Shown here in pieces: positions 24,811 through 36,095 of a stretch of 64,000 bases of DNA. Positions within the stretch are counted from its first letter, which is position 1. The number at the start of each line of letters is the position of its first letter. A model generated the notes under the pieces. The model was not told the origin of the DNA. It saw only the letters and a program-made list of their open reading frames with translations, and did no database searches. Source of the stretch: Cubamyces lactineus (Eukaryota > Basidiomycota > Agaricomycetes > Polyporales > Polyporaceae); NCBI GenBank assembly GCA_022376465.1, contig JACDTU010000016.1, positions 682,001 through 746,000 of the forward strand, read 5' to 3'. The translations under genes were made by a program, and so were the position numbers.

Positions 24811-25950
24811 TGCAGCGGGCGGCGATTTCGAGAGATGGCGGCATGCGCCACTGGATCTCGCGCGCAGCTTGGTCGGGTAGGCCGACGTTGCTTGCTTATG
24901 CAGAGGCGGGCTGTTCCGCGCACGTCAGCGGCCCGACGGAGACTGCGAGGCCTTACTATGTTCTGCCGTAAATCTATCGCCTTGAATTTGTAGAGCAGGA
25001 CATTTGTGGAGGATGTGGGAGTGCTTGGGGACGATAAGTCAATTGGTGACTCAGACCGTCGTGCAGGCCGAGGTTGCGGTGTACCGTCCGTCTCGACGGC
25101 CCATTCTAGCGTCGGAGAGCGGTGGGGGGACCCTTGGCGTGTGTATGTGGAGAATAGATGCGGGGTATGCACTGTTCCAGGTACGGCATACGTGAGATTG
25201 CAAATGAGAACACGGGAGGTTCGTATAGTGGGTCAACGTACCAAAGCGCTGCGTCGGAATAGCACCGAAAGGCCACTCGAGGCCAGAGTCATCTCCCAGA
25301 CAGGGTCTGCAGTGCGCATCACGGTTGCGATTGGTCGCAGCACTTTCGTTGGAAAGCAGGCAAGACCAACGGCACCATTGACATGGGATGCTATTACCAA
25401 GGGCTTCCCTCACGCACTCCGCCGCCGCCGCTCATCAGCCCTGCAAGCTGACAGGTAGGCCAGGCCAATGTCTAGCGTTCACCATTCCCGCAAGCACCGC
25501 TACTGCCGGCATCGTCGTCGATAGAGGGCGCACCGTTCCCTCCGCCCGCTCGCAGTGTTCCCGCGGTGGACCTCGCCGCAAGACGAGCAGGAGTCAGAAG
25601 GTGATTCACAATGCCCCGACCGGTAAGCCGCGATGCGCGGGGCGTGAGGCGATCAAGGGTTCAAAGGGTCTCGTCGGAGCAGGCCAGGTTGCGGAGCAAG
25701 ACCCACCGGTACACATGCACTTGCAGATGCACCAGTGACGACGGAGGACGACGCACCGCGCCATCATTCCGGCGGTTCTTCTGGAAGACCGGCGAAGAAG
25801 AAGAAAATATCAACGTAGGACGCCCGAGTCCCAACTCGAACACAGGCCTGAACAGCTCCGGTTCTAGAGAACGGCCCCTCTGTCGGTACGAGATCAGAAC
25901 GGTGTGATGCGGGGGGCTGCGCGTTACGTACGGCATGGGAAACGCATTCC
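24811..25950. other. unresolved region
   Basis: A minus-strand frame starting at ATG 25172 carries a credible 5' exon (about 29 codons) with a GTACAC...AAG intron containing branch-like CTGAG, but its continuation is ambiguous. No recognised domain was found. Confidence 0.25.
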
Positions 25951-26200
25951 TCATCCCCATTCGTGCGGGATGGCGTCGCAGTCGGGCTGTGGATGCAATA
26001 GCTCGTGGCACTTCGCGCGGCGCTCCGTGTTGAATACGGCGAGGCCGTGCAGAGCGCGAGAAGGTGATATGCTTGAGGAGGCCTGTGTTGGAGGCGGGGT
26101 GCGAAGCTGATCCTCTGTCCGTTCGGACACTGGGAGATGGTTCAGCAGGAGGTGCGTTGATGTAGAACGACGGGCAGAAGACGTCTGCGAGGATAGCCAT
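25951..26200 (-). CDS. small orphan protein, 67 aa, 2 exons
   Basis: Exon 26200-26129 (MAILADVFCPSFYINAPPAE...) joins in phase through a 46-nt GT-AG intron to 26082-25951. This second exon reads SRALHGLAVFNTERRAK and ends with a His/Pro/Cys-containing tail (HPQPDCDAIPHEW). The N-terminus is hydrophobic but short and is not a clear signal peptide. No family is recognised. Confidence 0.38.
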
Positions 26201-27563
26201 GTCGCGGGATGATGCATCGTATCGTCACTGAGGTGGCCATGTTCGTAGGTACATCTTCCCGTGCATGTGGACTGCAAATGTCGTGCAGCCAAGATTTGAT
26301 GAGCCGACGAGTGGCGGTGAGCGATGGGCTAAAAGCTGTTGCGCCACGTTGAGCTTCAGCAAAGAGCAGTGCGTCAAAGACTCGAACCTAGAAATCCGAA
26401 CAGAAGGAGCATACCGTAGATGTATCACACATCGCACGAGCATACGTTCCGGGTATTGTAGTCGTCCCGTTCCAACTACATGCACCTATATCGATCATCA
26501 AGTTATCAGCCTGGATGACACTGCAAACTGACTGGTGAGAGCTCGCGACGCAGGGAACTCACCAGTGCCGTGTCGAGTGTATTCACAAACTTGATAATCC
26601 GGGCTCCGGCCTCACCTCGATACCATTCTATGCAGCTGTCGTATCGTTCAGCACTACTAATAGTACTTGTTCAGCGATACCACAAAGGTGGAGTTCTCAG
26701 TCGTAAGCCTAGGCCTGCAGCTCGATTGACCGACCTTGACGCTGGTAGAAAATGAGGCGAAACGCTTGACACAGGACTCCGCAACACGCCAATATGAGGC
26801 TGGAAGACTATAACATGGATCATTTTCGTTGCTAACTGCATTACAAAAGGGTAGGTACGTCGGCTAGAGGATGTGCCAAAGGCTGATTAACCGTGCAACC
26901 AGTAGAGAAAAGAAAGCAGTTGACGGTATGCCCAGCCAAGGACTCGCGAGATCGCTATTCTCGGTCTTTGAACCGCGCCCTGAGACGAGGCCCAAGGCAA
27001 AAACGTCTCATACGTGAGTCGAAACGCCAGCTTCAGAGACCGAGGTGACTGTAAAGAACATCCCCGATGGGCCGTGGCAGAATTTATAGAATGTGGGAAG
27101 CGCCCATGGTCCGTGCGCGGGAAAGCTGGTGGGCGCTGAGTATATAAGGCCTGCAGCAGTGGACTGTGCTCTTTATCGAAAGTTACACCTCGTGGGCTGA
27201 TATTTGGGACACTCTCTACGGCCGTCGTTCGCGTCGTGCACGGGAGGGTCTTGAACCTTTCGCGAGGGAGACCAACTCTCCATCCCAAGATCGTACCGAA
27301 CGCATTCTCGTGTCGGGCAGCGGCCCGTGTTGGAGATACAGTACAGTCCCCTTGTATCTAGCCCTTTTGCAATGCACTTCTCCGTTTTGCCAGAATCATT
27401 GTGTGCGTGTCAACGGTTCCGAATCGTCAAGACCATAGCGGTAGTGCAGGTAATGTACGCAGCACGATTTTTCTGGTACTAATATCATACAATACGACAC
27501 TGATGGAAGGCTCAGGTATCTTTTTGCAGGTGGACGACTTGGCCCGCGTGCAGTATCATGTGT
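26201..27563. other. intergenic, no gene seen
   Basis: It contains only short open frames. A TATATAAG box at about 27139-27146 (+) has no assigned downstream gene. The region ends at the stop of the CE16 esterase gene. Confidence 0.4.
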
Positions 27564-28753
27564 TTAAGATAGCCAAGTAATCCACTTTTCCGACTTCCTG
27601 TGGATAGTATCTGAGATGATTTTGCCAACCATACGGTCGGCCTGCTCCGACGGATGCAACTCGTCGAACCTGTCGCAAAGTGTTCATCTCAGATGACCGA
27701 CAACGTGATGGTTGGAATGCTCACCATAGGAAACTGTCTCTGTCCGTTCCGGTGGCATCCGTGCACACTCCTGGGTCGCTCGTGGATTCGCCCTCCTGGA
27801 ACACGCAAGCGTGCACGGCGCCTGTGACGTTCAACGGAGCGGTCCCGTTTAGGTACAGCTGAGGATGGTTGAGCATGTCCGTGAACAACGCGTGCGAGTC
27901 AAACAGGCCTGCGTATAGAGGTTAGTACTGTGTCAACAAGAGACTTCGAACTAGAGAAAGATGCTGACCGAGGTGGGCGCCGTGCAGCTGGGGAGCGAGG
28001 TCCTTGAGCATCAGCTCCGCGATCGCGTTACCTGACCTCGTCAACTCCGCCATCGAAACGCTCCACGCCGTGGTGTTACGCGGACCAGTCCAGTAGCGGT
28101 TGGGATACGACTCTGGCGTATACATGGGAGCGTGTTCCAAAGGAATCATCTGCCAGGGACTAAGCGTCACGACCACCAGTACTCCACAGGAAAGACGAGC
28201 CTACGTTCTGGAAGATGAAGTTCCTCGCGCCGGACGCGTACATGACCTTCACCCAGTTCACAGCGCATGACACGGTATCGACGACGCTGACACCCGGAGG
28301 CTGTGAGCCCGTCAGCAGCGCGTTCGCGCCGACGTCATTCGTGCCAATCCAAATAGTGAAAATCGTCTCCTCGGGGTTCAAGCGGAGCGTTCCATTCGCC
28401 TTCTCGGCGAAGTACAACGGGAGCTGGCTCTCGAACACGGATGGGAATGGACGCGCGGTGAGGTTGTTGGAGCATGTCGCGCCTGACTTGGCGAACGGGA
28501 AGAGCTTGAATTGACCGTCTTGAGCGGCATAGACAGGCCAGACTATACCACCGTCTGCGTGCCCATCCTACACGATCACCATCAGGTGAGTTCCAGAACT
28601 TATCAAATATGCGATGGAGATACTCACGACGTCCGTGTAGGAGTCACCGAAGGTCACGAGGTTCTTGATTTGACCTGGAAAAGGCCCGGCGGCGAGCGCG
28701 GTGATCGCGACGCTGCCGTAGAGAACCAACGCGGTGAGCACTCTGCGGACCAT
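27564..28753 (-). CDS. secreted CE16 GDSL acetylesterase
   Basis: Five exons (28753-28628, 28567-28205, 28149-27969, 27908-27725, 27669-27564) give 319 residues. A signal peptide (about residues 1-22, MVRRVLTALVLYGSVAITAL) leads into the GDSL block TFGDSYTD with nucleophile Ser38. Block III GTND supplies Asn119, and DELH supplies Asp287 and His290, so the SGNH-type catalytic set is complete. The overall match, including QNMIPLEHAP and HPSEQADR, is to carbohydrate esterase family 16, which releases acetyl groups from xylo-oligosaccharides and other hemicellulose fragments. It is probably secreted for plant-wall breakdown. A TATATAG box lies about 60 nt upstream of the start on the minus strand. 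Confidence 0.93.
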
Positions 28754-29578
28754 TGTGCAGAGGTAGTAGGTACGTCTGTTCTACGATCCCATGCAGCAAA
28801 TTGCCTCACCTATATACCCAGTTTGCAGTCTATTTTTCTCTCAGTGATGTACGCGGAGACACTCCAACTGCATCATCTGACCAACAGCGCTGGCCACACG
28901 GGATGCCGCGGAAGAGTTGAGAACAGTGAGAAGGGGAGCTCGCTCAGCATCGCGGATTTCCAACTCGCTGGTTCTCCTCCGCTTACGGCCGTATTGATGG
29001 CGGGGACCCAACGTCCGCGCACGCATGACCATGATGCACGGACCGTCACAGAGACATGGTCGGCGCACGGCGGTGCGTACGGGAGTGGGCCCGAAGTTTC
29101 GCCTACGGCTTCTCCGGGTCGCGCTAGTCACGAGCAACGTGATTGGGAAGTCACAAAGACACGGCTTGCCAAGTCGCTGTATCATTCACTACCACGGGCG
29201 TGAGGTGAGCCTAGCTTCGAGGAAATTCTCTGTGAGTGATGTCGCTCTTGATATAACCAATGTAGCTCTGATCGTCCTTGTGTAATGGTGAGCACTAATC
29301 TGATGGCCTTTGGTGCAATTCTGACTGCAAGACTCGGACTGTAGCCGAACAGCGGCATGTAACGATCACCATATATCATTCTCTGGTATCATGAAAGCAC
29401 ACATAATACCCAAGTACAATCGATCAACTGTATCCCAGAAACCCCAAAAGAGACATCATAGAACCCGTCTTGGAAAGGAGACTGTTAGGCTGTGAGGCGC
29501 GCTTCGCCTCGGCTCCCTATACTCGTGTAAGCCCCTGAATGGAATGTTTTGACAGAAGGCTCACCTACCCGCTCTAGC
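28754..29578. other. intergenic
   Basis: This lies 5' of the CE16 gene and 3' of the first secreted cysteine-rich gene. A minus-strand TATATAG (about 28810-28816) fits the CE16 promoter. Other open frames look like chance. Confidence 0.5.
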
Positions 29579-30152
29579 TTAGGCGGTGGAGACCAAGATG
29601 GACGCTGTGCCGGGCGTGTAGCAGAACCCGCTGTTGAGGGTAGTACCGCACGAGGCGAGGTCGCTGCAGTCGCCGTTGCAGCCTGCAGCGTCGCAGAAAC
29701 CAATGTCGTTGGTAGCAGCAATGCAGACCGTGCCGGCAGCGGCAAGGCAGGTCGCGCCGCCGTTGTAGACGCTGCAGGAGCCGCCGCAGATGGGACCGAC
29801 GCGCTTGGTGCAGTAGGTGACAGTCGTGGTCTGGGCGGAGCGCTTCAGGAGCGGGTTGAAGGGCTCGCCGATGAAGGTGAGCTCGGCGTCGGTGTTGGCG
29901 AGCCAGTGAGCCATCTCAGCGTCGCTGATGATAGCGGAGAAGGTCTGAAAAGAGCGATTGTCAGTCGTCGGTGCGAAGAAGCGGGTGTTCTCGGCGCAGG
30001 CACTTACTCCGGTCTCGGACTGTGGTGTGGTGAGTATGGATCAGTCAAGTGGATTCGCCTCGCATCTCTATCGCTGTACTCACAGCGGTCGGGACGGCCA
30101 CAGCGACGGCGGCGAAAGCGGCGAGGGTGTAGAAGATGGTGGAGAACTGCAT
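29579..30152 (-). CDS. small secreted 10-Cys protein, paralogue A
   Basis: Exons 30152-30084, 30019-30008 (a 12-nt microexon) and 29944-29579 give 148 residues. A signal peptide covers about residues 1-20 (MQFSTIFYTLAAFAAVAVA). The 366-nt last exon holds EMAHWL and ten Cys in the order YC, IC, GGSC, TC, VC, GFC, GC, GDC, SC, GFC, enough for five disulfides. Two paralogues downstream share exon structure, Cys spacing and the EMAHWLAxTDAxLxF block. It is secreted and probably structurally compact. No biochemical role is known to me, and host interaction or wall association would be guesses. Confidence 0.85.
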
Positions 30153-30241
30153 TGTTGGAAGAGGAGAGAGGTGCTTGGAGAGAAGCTAGTAGTGAAGTTG
30201 GTGAGGCTGATTTCACTGCCGTTCTGCTGCACATCCGACCA

Positions 30242-30250
30242 GCTTTTATA
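30242..30250 (-). promoter_or_regulatory. TATA box of paralogue A
   Basis: TATAAAAGC on the minus strand, about 90 nt upstream of the ATG at 30152. The two paralogues have TATA-like boxes at the same distance. Confidence 0.55.
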
Positions 30251-31135
30251 CTCGTCCTTTGCAGGCGCCTCTCAGTATTCCAAATCAACATGATGCCCAA
30301 AGTCGCACAGGAGGGACGCTGCCCCAGACGTTCCTAGCAGCATTGTGTAGGCGTGGTCACTGTCGTCTGGTATGTTGGCCCTGAATCTCAATTGATGCCA
30401 GCTCCGCCTCTCCCGGCAGAACTCCAGCTGACCTCGAAAGCGTGCTTCTGGTATAGGTCGCTACAGGCACTTGTGGTACTGTCTACACGGATGTCCACGA
30501 TTGTCACTCATTCTTCATGGTCGCGTACCTCGGCATCGCATCCGCGAACTTCGTTCCTTCTTCGCCGGTAAGCAGCGCTATACTCGTTTCTCACAGATAC
30601 CTCTCTTCAGTCGACATCCTTGCGTCGGGAATGCACCGCGCGGTGCCTCTCGATGCGACCGACCGGTCGTTCATGTCCTGACCTCTAGGAACTCCATGCG
30701 ATCCAATAGAATTGCGCTCGTCTTCTCCGTACTTGGCAGTTCCTGTTCGCCTTCTGTTCTCATCGTATTTCACAGTCAGCTGACATGAGTCAGCCTCCGA
30801 ACTCGAAGGACGGCTCAACGTTCTAACTGGGTAGACTTTAATAGGGCTTGGAAATGAAACAGGCTCGTGTAAAGTGCGATTATATTCAGCCATCAATCAA
30901 TGTTGAGTACGTCGGCGTTGTTGTCGTGTCATTCTATGTCTACTGCTCAATCAATATCCACGATGTTAGATCTCCAATAAAGCGACGGGGCAATACATCG
31001 AACAGCCATCCAGTACACTACTCAAGATAAATAGACTCGAGTATCCCTCATACCCCCGCCAGACGGCCGCCTAGTACGCACATCATTGTAGATACTCTGT
31101 CAGAAGAGGTGAAGTTCGCAGGCACTCACCTCGGC
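30251..31135. other. intergenic between secreted paralogues A and B
   Basis: No gene is seen. Short open frames on both strands show no domain. Confidence 0.5.
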
Positions 31136-31721
31136 CTACAGGGGAGAAACCACGATGGACTTGGTGCCCGGGGTATAGCAATATCCGCCGTCCAGCTCTG
31201 TCCCGCATTCTGAAAGCGAGCTGCAGTCGCCGTCGCACGATTCCTTATCGCAGAACCCAACGTCTATCGACGCCGCCATGCACTCCGTGCCCGGCGCATC
31301 GATGCATGCAGCGCCTCCATCGTAGACGGTGCAAGAGCCTCCGCACGTGGTCCCAGATCGCTCTGTGCAGTACACGAGGATGGTGTTCTGAGAGGAGCGC
31401 GGCCCGAGCGTGCTGGAACGCGCGCCGACGAAGTTGAGTTCGGCGTCGGTAGTGGCTAGCCAATGGGCCATCTCAACACCGCTCATAACAAATCCCGTAG
31501 GCTATACGAAACCGAGTCAGCAAGACAAACTGTCAAACCGATTGCCTCTTGCACATACTCTTCCACTGAATGCGACCTGCAAAGCTGGGTGTTAGGACGA
31601 TCCGCTCATGTAAGCCAGGAGATGTAGTATTCACTGCAGCAGGGCTGGCGACGACCGCAACGTGGGTCGTGAACACGGCACCCAGGATGGAAAGCGCGCA
31701 GAAGATGGTTGAGAAGTACAT
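31136..31721 (-). CDS. small secreted 10-Cys protein, paralogue B
   Basis: Exons 31721-31635, 31576-31559 (18-nt microexon) and 31501-31136 give 156 residues. The signal peptide is longer than in paralogue A (MYFSTIFCALSILGAVFTTH..., to about residue 27). The last exon is again 366 nt with the same ten Cys (GGSCTVYDGG, VGFCD, DGDCSSLSECG, GGYCYTPGTKS) and ends SPL. The exon phases are the same as in A and C. Closest to paralogue C in the C-terminal half and in the promoter. Confidence 0.85.
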
Positions 31722-31790
31722 TGTTGACCCGGGGCGCATCGGAGAAAGGGGAGGTATGCCTTGCAGCTTGAGGTGCCGGACAGGTTGCCC

Positions 31791-31820
31791 TTGCGCCCGC
31801 TGTCCCTCGGTTAATATATA
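31791..31820 (-). promoter_or_regulatory. TATA region of paralogue B
   Basis: The minus strand carries TATATATTAA at 31811-31820, about 90 nt from the ATG. Next to it (31791-31810) is a GC block that is nearly the same at paralogue C (33243-33262). Confidence 0.55.
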
Positions 31821-31821
31821 C

Positions 31822-32590
31822 GCGTCCTCTTTAGATCCTGGCCCTGGTCCGGCATGCCATGCTTCTCAACCTCCGACACTGAGGACCTATCATGTAAGGC
31901 TACTTCGAGGGAGGGCGGAAGCTCTGGGTGAAGACCCCGTTCAGCGAGGCTTCATACTATTTGCATTGCCGTTCCTCGAATGCCCCAGGCGAACCACTTC
32001 GAACCGACTACAATTGCTCAGGTGACCATACCATCTTGTGCCTGCACAGGGACCCGACTTTGGTATACGGAGAGGGTCGTGGGCTTGCCCGGAGTGGACG
32101 CTGTCAGCGATTATACGGCATGACCGGTGGTTCGTGACCTCTACTGCAGGCATTCCATGTGCTTTTAATAGAGTTACGTCCGCGTTCTCCGTTATTGAGC
32201 TGCTCTCGCCTGCCTTCTCTTCTGATCCTTTCTCAGAGCGCACAATGCAGCGGAACGCTTCCGCTCTTTGGGCGAGGTAATCTAATGTAATCGGGACACG
32301 CGTTTCGCACGACGCTTGAGCCAGACATGGCCGCTAGGCAGTAAAATACTGGTCACTGGAGGTCGACGTGTGGGATTATTACAGCCAGCTCTGCATCGTG
32401 CATGACTTACAAGCAGCACTTCAAGGCCTTGAAGGAGTGTTTCAGCAACAATCCACAGTATAACCCAAAGACATATAAAGATACGATTGTCCGCGTACTG
32501 GATCAAACCAAATCTACAAGCTTCAGCAGCCCGTACGATTCGTGAGTTTAATCATAGCGATGTATAAGATCGTCGGATGCTCACCAACGT
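31822..32590. other. intergenic between secreted paralogues B and C
   Basis: No gene is seen. Confidence 0.5.
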
Positions 32591-33179
32591 CTACAGAGGA
32601 GAGATGACGATCGACTTCGTGCCCGGGGTATAGCAGAATCCGGAGTCTAGCGCGGTTCCGCACTCAGAGAGCGAGCTACAATCCCCATTGCACGCCTTTT
32701 TGTCACAGAACCCGACGTCCTGCGTTGCCGACATGCACTCCGTGCTTGGCGCATAGATGCACGCTGCGCCGCCATTGTACACCGTGCACGAGCCTCCGCA
32801 TACGTTCCCCGCTCGCTTGGTGCAGTATATGAGGTAGGTTGACTGGGCGGAACGTGGCGACAGCGGGTTTGGTCGTTCGCCGATGAAGGTGAGATTGGCG
32901 TCAGTGGTAGCCAGCCAATGTGCCATCTCTACCTCGCTAATAGTGGACCTTGTCGCCTATCTCATATTCAGTTGCACTGTCGGCACCGTAAGCGTTCACA
33001 CTCACGCTCGAGTCATTATCGACGAATGTCTGGGGAATAGAAGGTATGAGCATCGTAGTTTCAGGTCACGAAGGCTTGGGGATAGGCCTCACTGTATTAT
33101 GACCCACAATGACAGCGGCGCGAGCCATCATCGCAGCCGCGCAAGTCACAAGGACACAAAGGAATGTTGAGAAGTACAT
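32591..33179 (-). CDS. small secreted 10-Cys protein, paralogue C
   Basis: Exons 33179-33093, 33029-33006 (24-nt microexon) and 32956-32591 give 158 residues. The signal peptide is about residues 1-22 (MYFSTFLCVLVTCAAAMMA). The 366-nt last exon preserves all ten Cys and the EMAHWLATTDANLTF block. Exon 1 is 87 nt, as in B, if the GTGAGG donor at 33092 is used; an alternative GTGGGT donor would make it 72 nt. The microexon encodes TFVDNDSS just before the conserved domain. Confidence 0.83.
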
Positions 33180-33242
33180 GGTCTCTCCGAACCGTCTCGG
33201 GGGAAAGGAGGCCTGGTGGGCCGGGCAGCGAGCTGTCATCCT

Positions 33243-33270
33243 CGCGCCCGCGGTCCCCCGGTTCATATAT
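33243..33270 (-). promoter_or_regulatory. TATA region of paralogue C
   Basis: An ATATATGAAC element lies at 33261-33270 on the minus strand, followed by the GC block shared with paralogue B, about 90 nt upstream of the ATG at 33179. Confidence 0.5.
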
Positions 33271-35269
33271 GTGCGACCTATTGGACCCCTGGTCCTGAAG
33301 GCTGCGCTTCGCCGCCTCAGAGCTAGAGAAGGAGTTCTGCCGGGTAAGGGGTGCGAGGTGATGCCCTTTGCAACGCTGCTAGCCAGGTGCCGAAAGCAGA
33401 GATGGTGCAGAGATGCATATTTGTCCGTCGTGAGTGGACACGCCCCTAGAGTGCTATTTGAAGCACGGCTAGAATGGGTGAGCTTGTCGCGCCTACCGAG
33501 GCTGTACTCTACCCGACTAGAGCATCCCTGTTTACGCGAGGATGTCAGCAAAATCGGTCATTCGGGTGCCTGTGAGTGGTTCCAAGGGGGAAACCCATGA
33601 GGACCGCCGCTCTTCGCTGTCAGTCGGCTCACTTCATTGACGACGTCCCGACCCCCTACAAATCTGGCGACGCACACCTTGTGATCCCACGTTTCGGGCA
33701 CTCCCACCCGCTCTCGGTATCCCGCCCTGCAGTCCTGGGGTATACCTTCGTATCTGGCATCCCTTCCCATACTCGCTCGGTACCACTGTCGCCGTGATAA
33801 AGCCGATGCGCAAACTCGCTGCGCATCGAGCTTCGATAGTAGTCTCCCTAGCGCGCGTGCCTGCTCATATGCCGTCCTGAGTGCCGCGTGTCCTACCATA
33901 TTTATGCCCATACCCGTTCGCTCAACCTCTCATTGATGCAGGTGACAGCGAGAGCCGCCCTGCAGGTCACATGGGGTGTATGCCAATTGTCTGATGAACG
34001 GTAATTGGCATACTCAACTGGGAGCGTCCAAGGCATGTACAACCCTGTACATGATCCCGGGTGAATTCAGGGCCACAGCAAAGTTGAGGCTGCGGACACG
34101 ACGCTCGGACGAGCGTGGCCAACTGCCCTTGGTTCCTTCATACTTGTTCTCCAAGGTGCAGCTGCGGGACCGCGTCTCATAAGGCCCATGAGAAGTCTTG
34201 TCAAGTTCGACTACAAAGCCGAGATCCGGGGGAGGGAGGGAGACAAGCGTCGCGACGGTTCCTGATAGGTGTAGACTTGAGGCAGTTGTACAGCGGGAGA
34301 AGAACCCCAGACTGTCAGATGGGGCGTAGAATGGTTCCTCTTCGTCGGCACCATTCTAGACCGGCCTTTACGGACTCTGTGCTGATACGTCCTGTAGTGG
34401 TGCATTGAGTGCATCGGCAACGTGTTGCGAGAGCGTAAGAGAACCGACATGGCCGTAGACTGAGATCTACTAGGCTTGGATGCCACGATAGCCGCCGGTC
34501 ATAATGAACCCGGCGTTCTTCCTCGCCTCGGGGGGAATACACTTGCACGTCCTGTGGGAGCGGTCGTGTCATGAGCCGGTTCTGTTATACATACTGCAGT
34601 ATCCAGACCTCAGGTACGACTTGTCACGAGCTTGTTTGAAGGGACCGGCATCGCTCGGGCCTTCCGGCGGCAACAATTCGAAGTGCATCAATCCCCGAGA
34701 CCGAGTCGGATCCCGTTGTATGCGTGTCGACGCGGTCGCCGAGCTGATATCCAGGTAATCAGTATAAAGGAGTGCCAATTGACTAAGGTCGGTCATCGTT
34801 GCCGCAGCAATTAGAAGATGTCTGTAGTCGCTGTATCCCGCCAGCGATGCATATCTCCTGTCTCGTGGTCAAAGAGCTTCGGGAGGACGCGATAAGACCT
34901 CATTAAATTCCTTCTCAAGCTGCCAGCGGTGTAGTAGATCAAGCTGCTCAAGTCGAATGAGAAAGCGAAAGTGCTTGAAAACAACTCAGTCTGAGATGGT
35001 CGACAGGCGTAGGACCGTGGCAGTGTTTGCGCAACGCCAACGACGGACATTGCCAAAAGCACACAGCGGGCGCTCAGTACTACCTCCTCCTGGTCAGGAC
35101 CGTTACGACCATCTTCTCCTACTCGCGTTATGAGGCTCCTTGGCCGCTCCTACTTTGCCAACCTTTCCGAAGGTCTAGATGCTATACTTTCGTACGCTGA
35201 AAGCTTCATTCGTGTCCATACGCGATACTACTGTACAAGCAATGGTTCTGATTTACACAACTCCTCATT
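33271..35269. other. intergenic, no gene seen
   Basis: Short open frames only. One on the minus strand (34811-35062) has a hydrophobic start but no further support. Confidence 0.45.
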
Positions 35270-36095
35270 TTAGGCTGAGGTGATCTTCTTCCACGAATCG
35301 CGAGAAGAGATGTCCTTCCACCACCTGCAACAATTCATCAGCACACGCAATCTAAATTACAGAGCTTTTGAGAGGTCAGTTAACCCACCTCGTCACGTTG
35401 GGCCACCTGCCAGACACAAGGTAATCAATACCCTGCTTCTCGAGAAGCGTTCCATAGGGGAGGTGGAAGAGATCGGCCAGGGTCACCTCCTGAAATCAAG
35501 GGTAAGCATCGCAGTTCACAACATCCAAAGGATACTCATGGACTCACATCGCCAGCGAGGTATTTGGTCTTCCCCAGGATGACGTCATAAGCAGCCAGCT
35601 TGCCCTCAAGGGCCGACTTCAGCTCTGCTACAACAGCAGGATCGGTTTTACCCCCGAACATCCTACGTGATCGCAACTCGTTAGGAAGACGACATACATG
35701 ATTGAGGATCACAAAGACGGGACGTACGGCTTGAAGATGTTTTCACGGGCAAGGCCAGATACATAAGGGTCAAAGTTGGAGAGCTCGATGGAAGCCGCCT
35801 GCTCGAAGAGAGCAGTCTTCTGGACGTCCTTGGGGTCGGGGATGAGCTTCCCGACACCGCCGTACTTGAGCGCGATGTAACGCGCCATCGCGCGGCTCTC
35901 GAACAGCTTGAAGCCGTCGTCGTCGAGATACGGCACCTGGCCAAAAGGCTGAACGGCCGTGAACTCGGGCGCCTTGTGCTCGCCCTTGGAGAAGTCGACC
36001 GGCACGACCTCGTACGGCACGCCGAGCTCCTCGCACACGGTACGCACCCGGTTGGTGCAGGTCGACATGACGTTGCCGTGGATTGTGAGGACCAT
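35270..36095 (-). CDS. glutathione S-transferase (phi-like)
   Basis: Four exons (36095-35728, 35662-35548, 35489-35389, 35324-35270) give 212 residues, a normal cytosolic GST length. The N-terminal thioredoxin-fold half (1-80) begins VLTIHGNVMSTCTNRVRTV and contains the glutathione-binding PFGQVPYLDDD and FESRAMARYI. The C-terminal helical half includes LADLFHLPYG and ends with WWKDISSRDSWKKI. This pattern matches the fungal/plant phi-type group, which conjugates glutathione to electrophiles or reduces organic hydroperoxides. There is a TATAAAG on the minus strand about 95 nt upstream of the start. Confidence 0.92.

Noticed and set aside
29549..30337. 262-codon plus frame across secreted paralogue A
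   Set aside because: Overlaps the conserved ten-Cys exon in antisense; two paralogues confirm the minus-strand gene.
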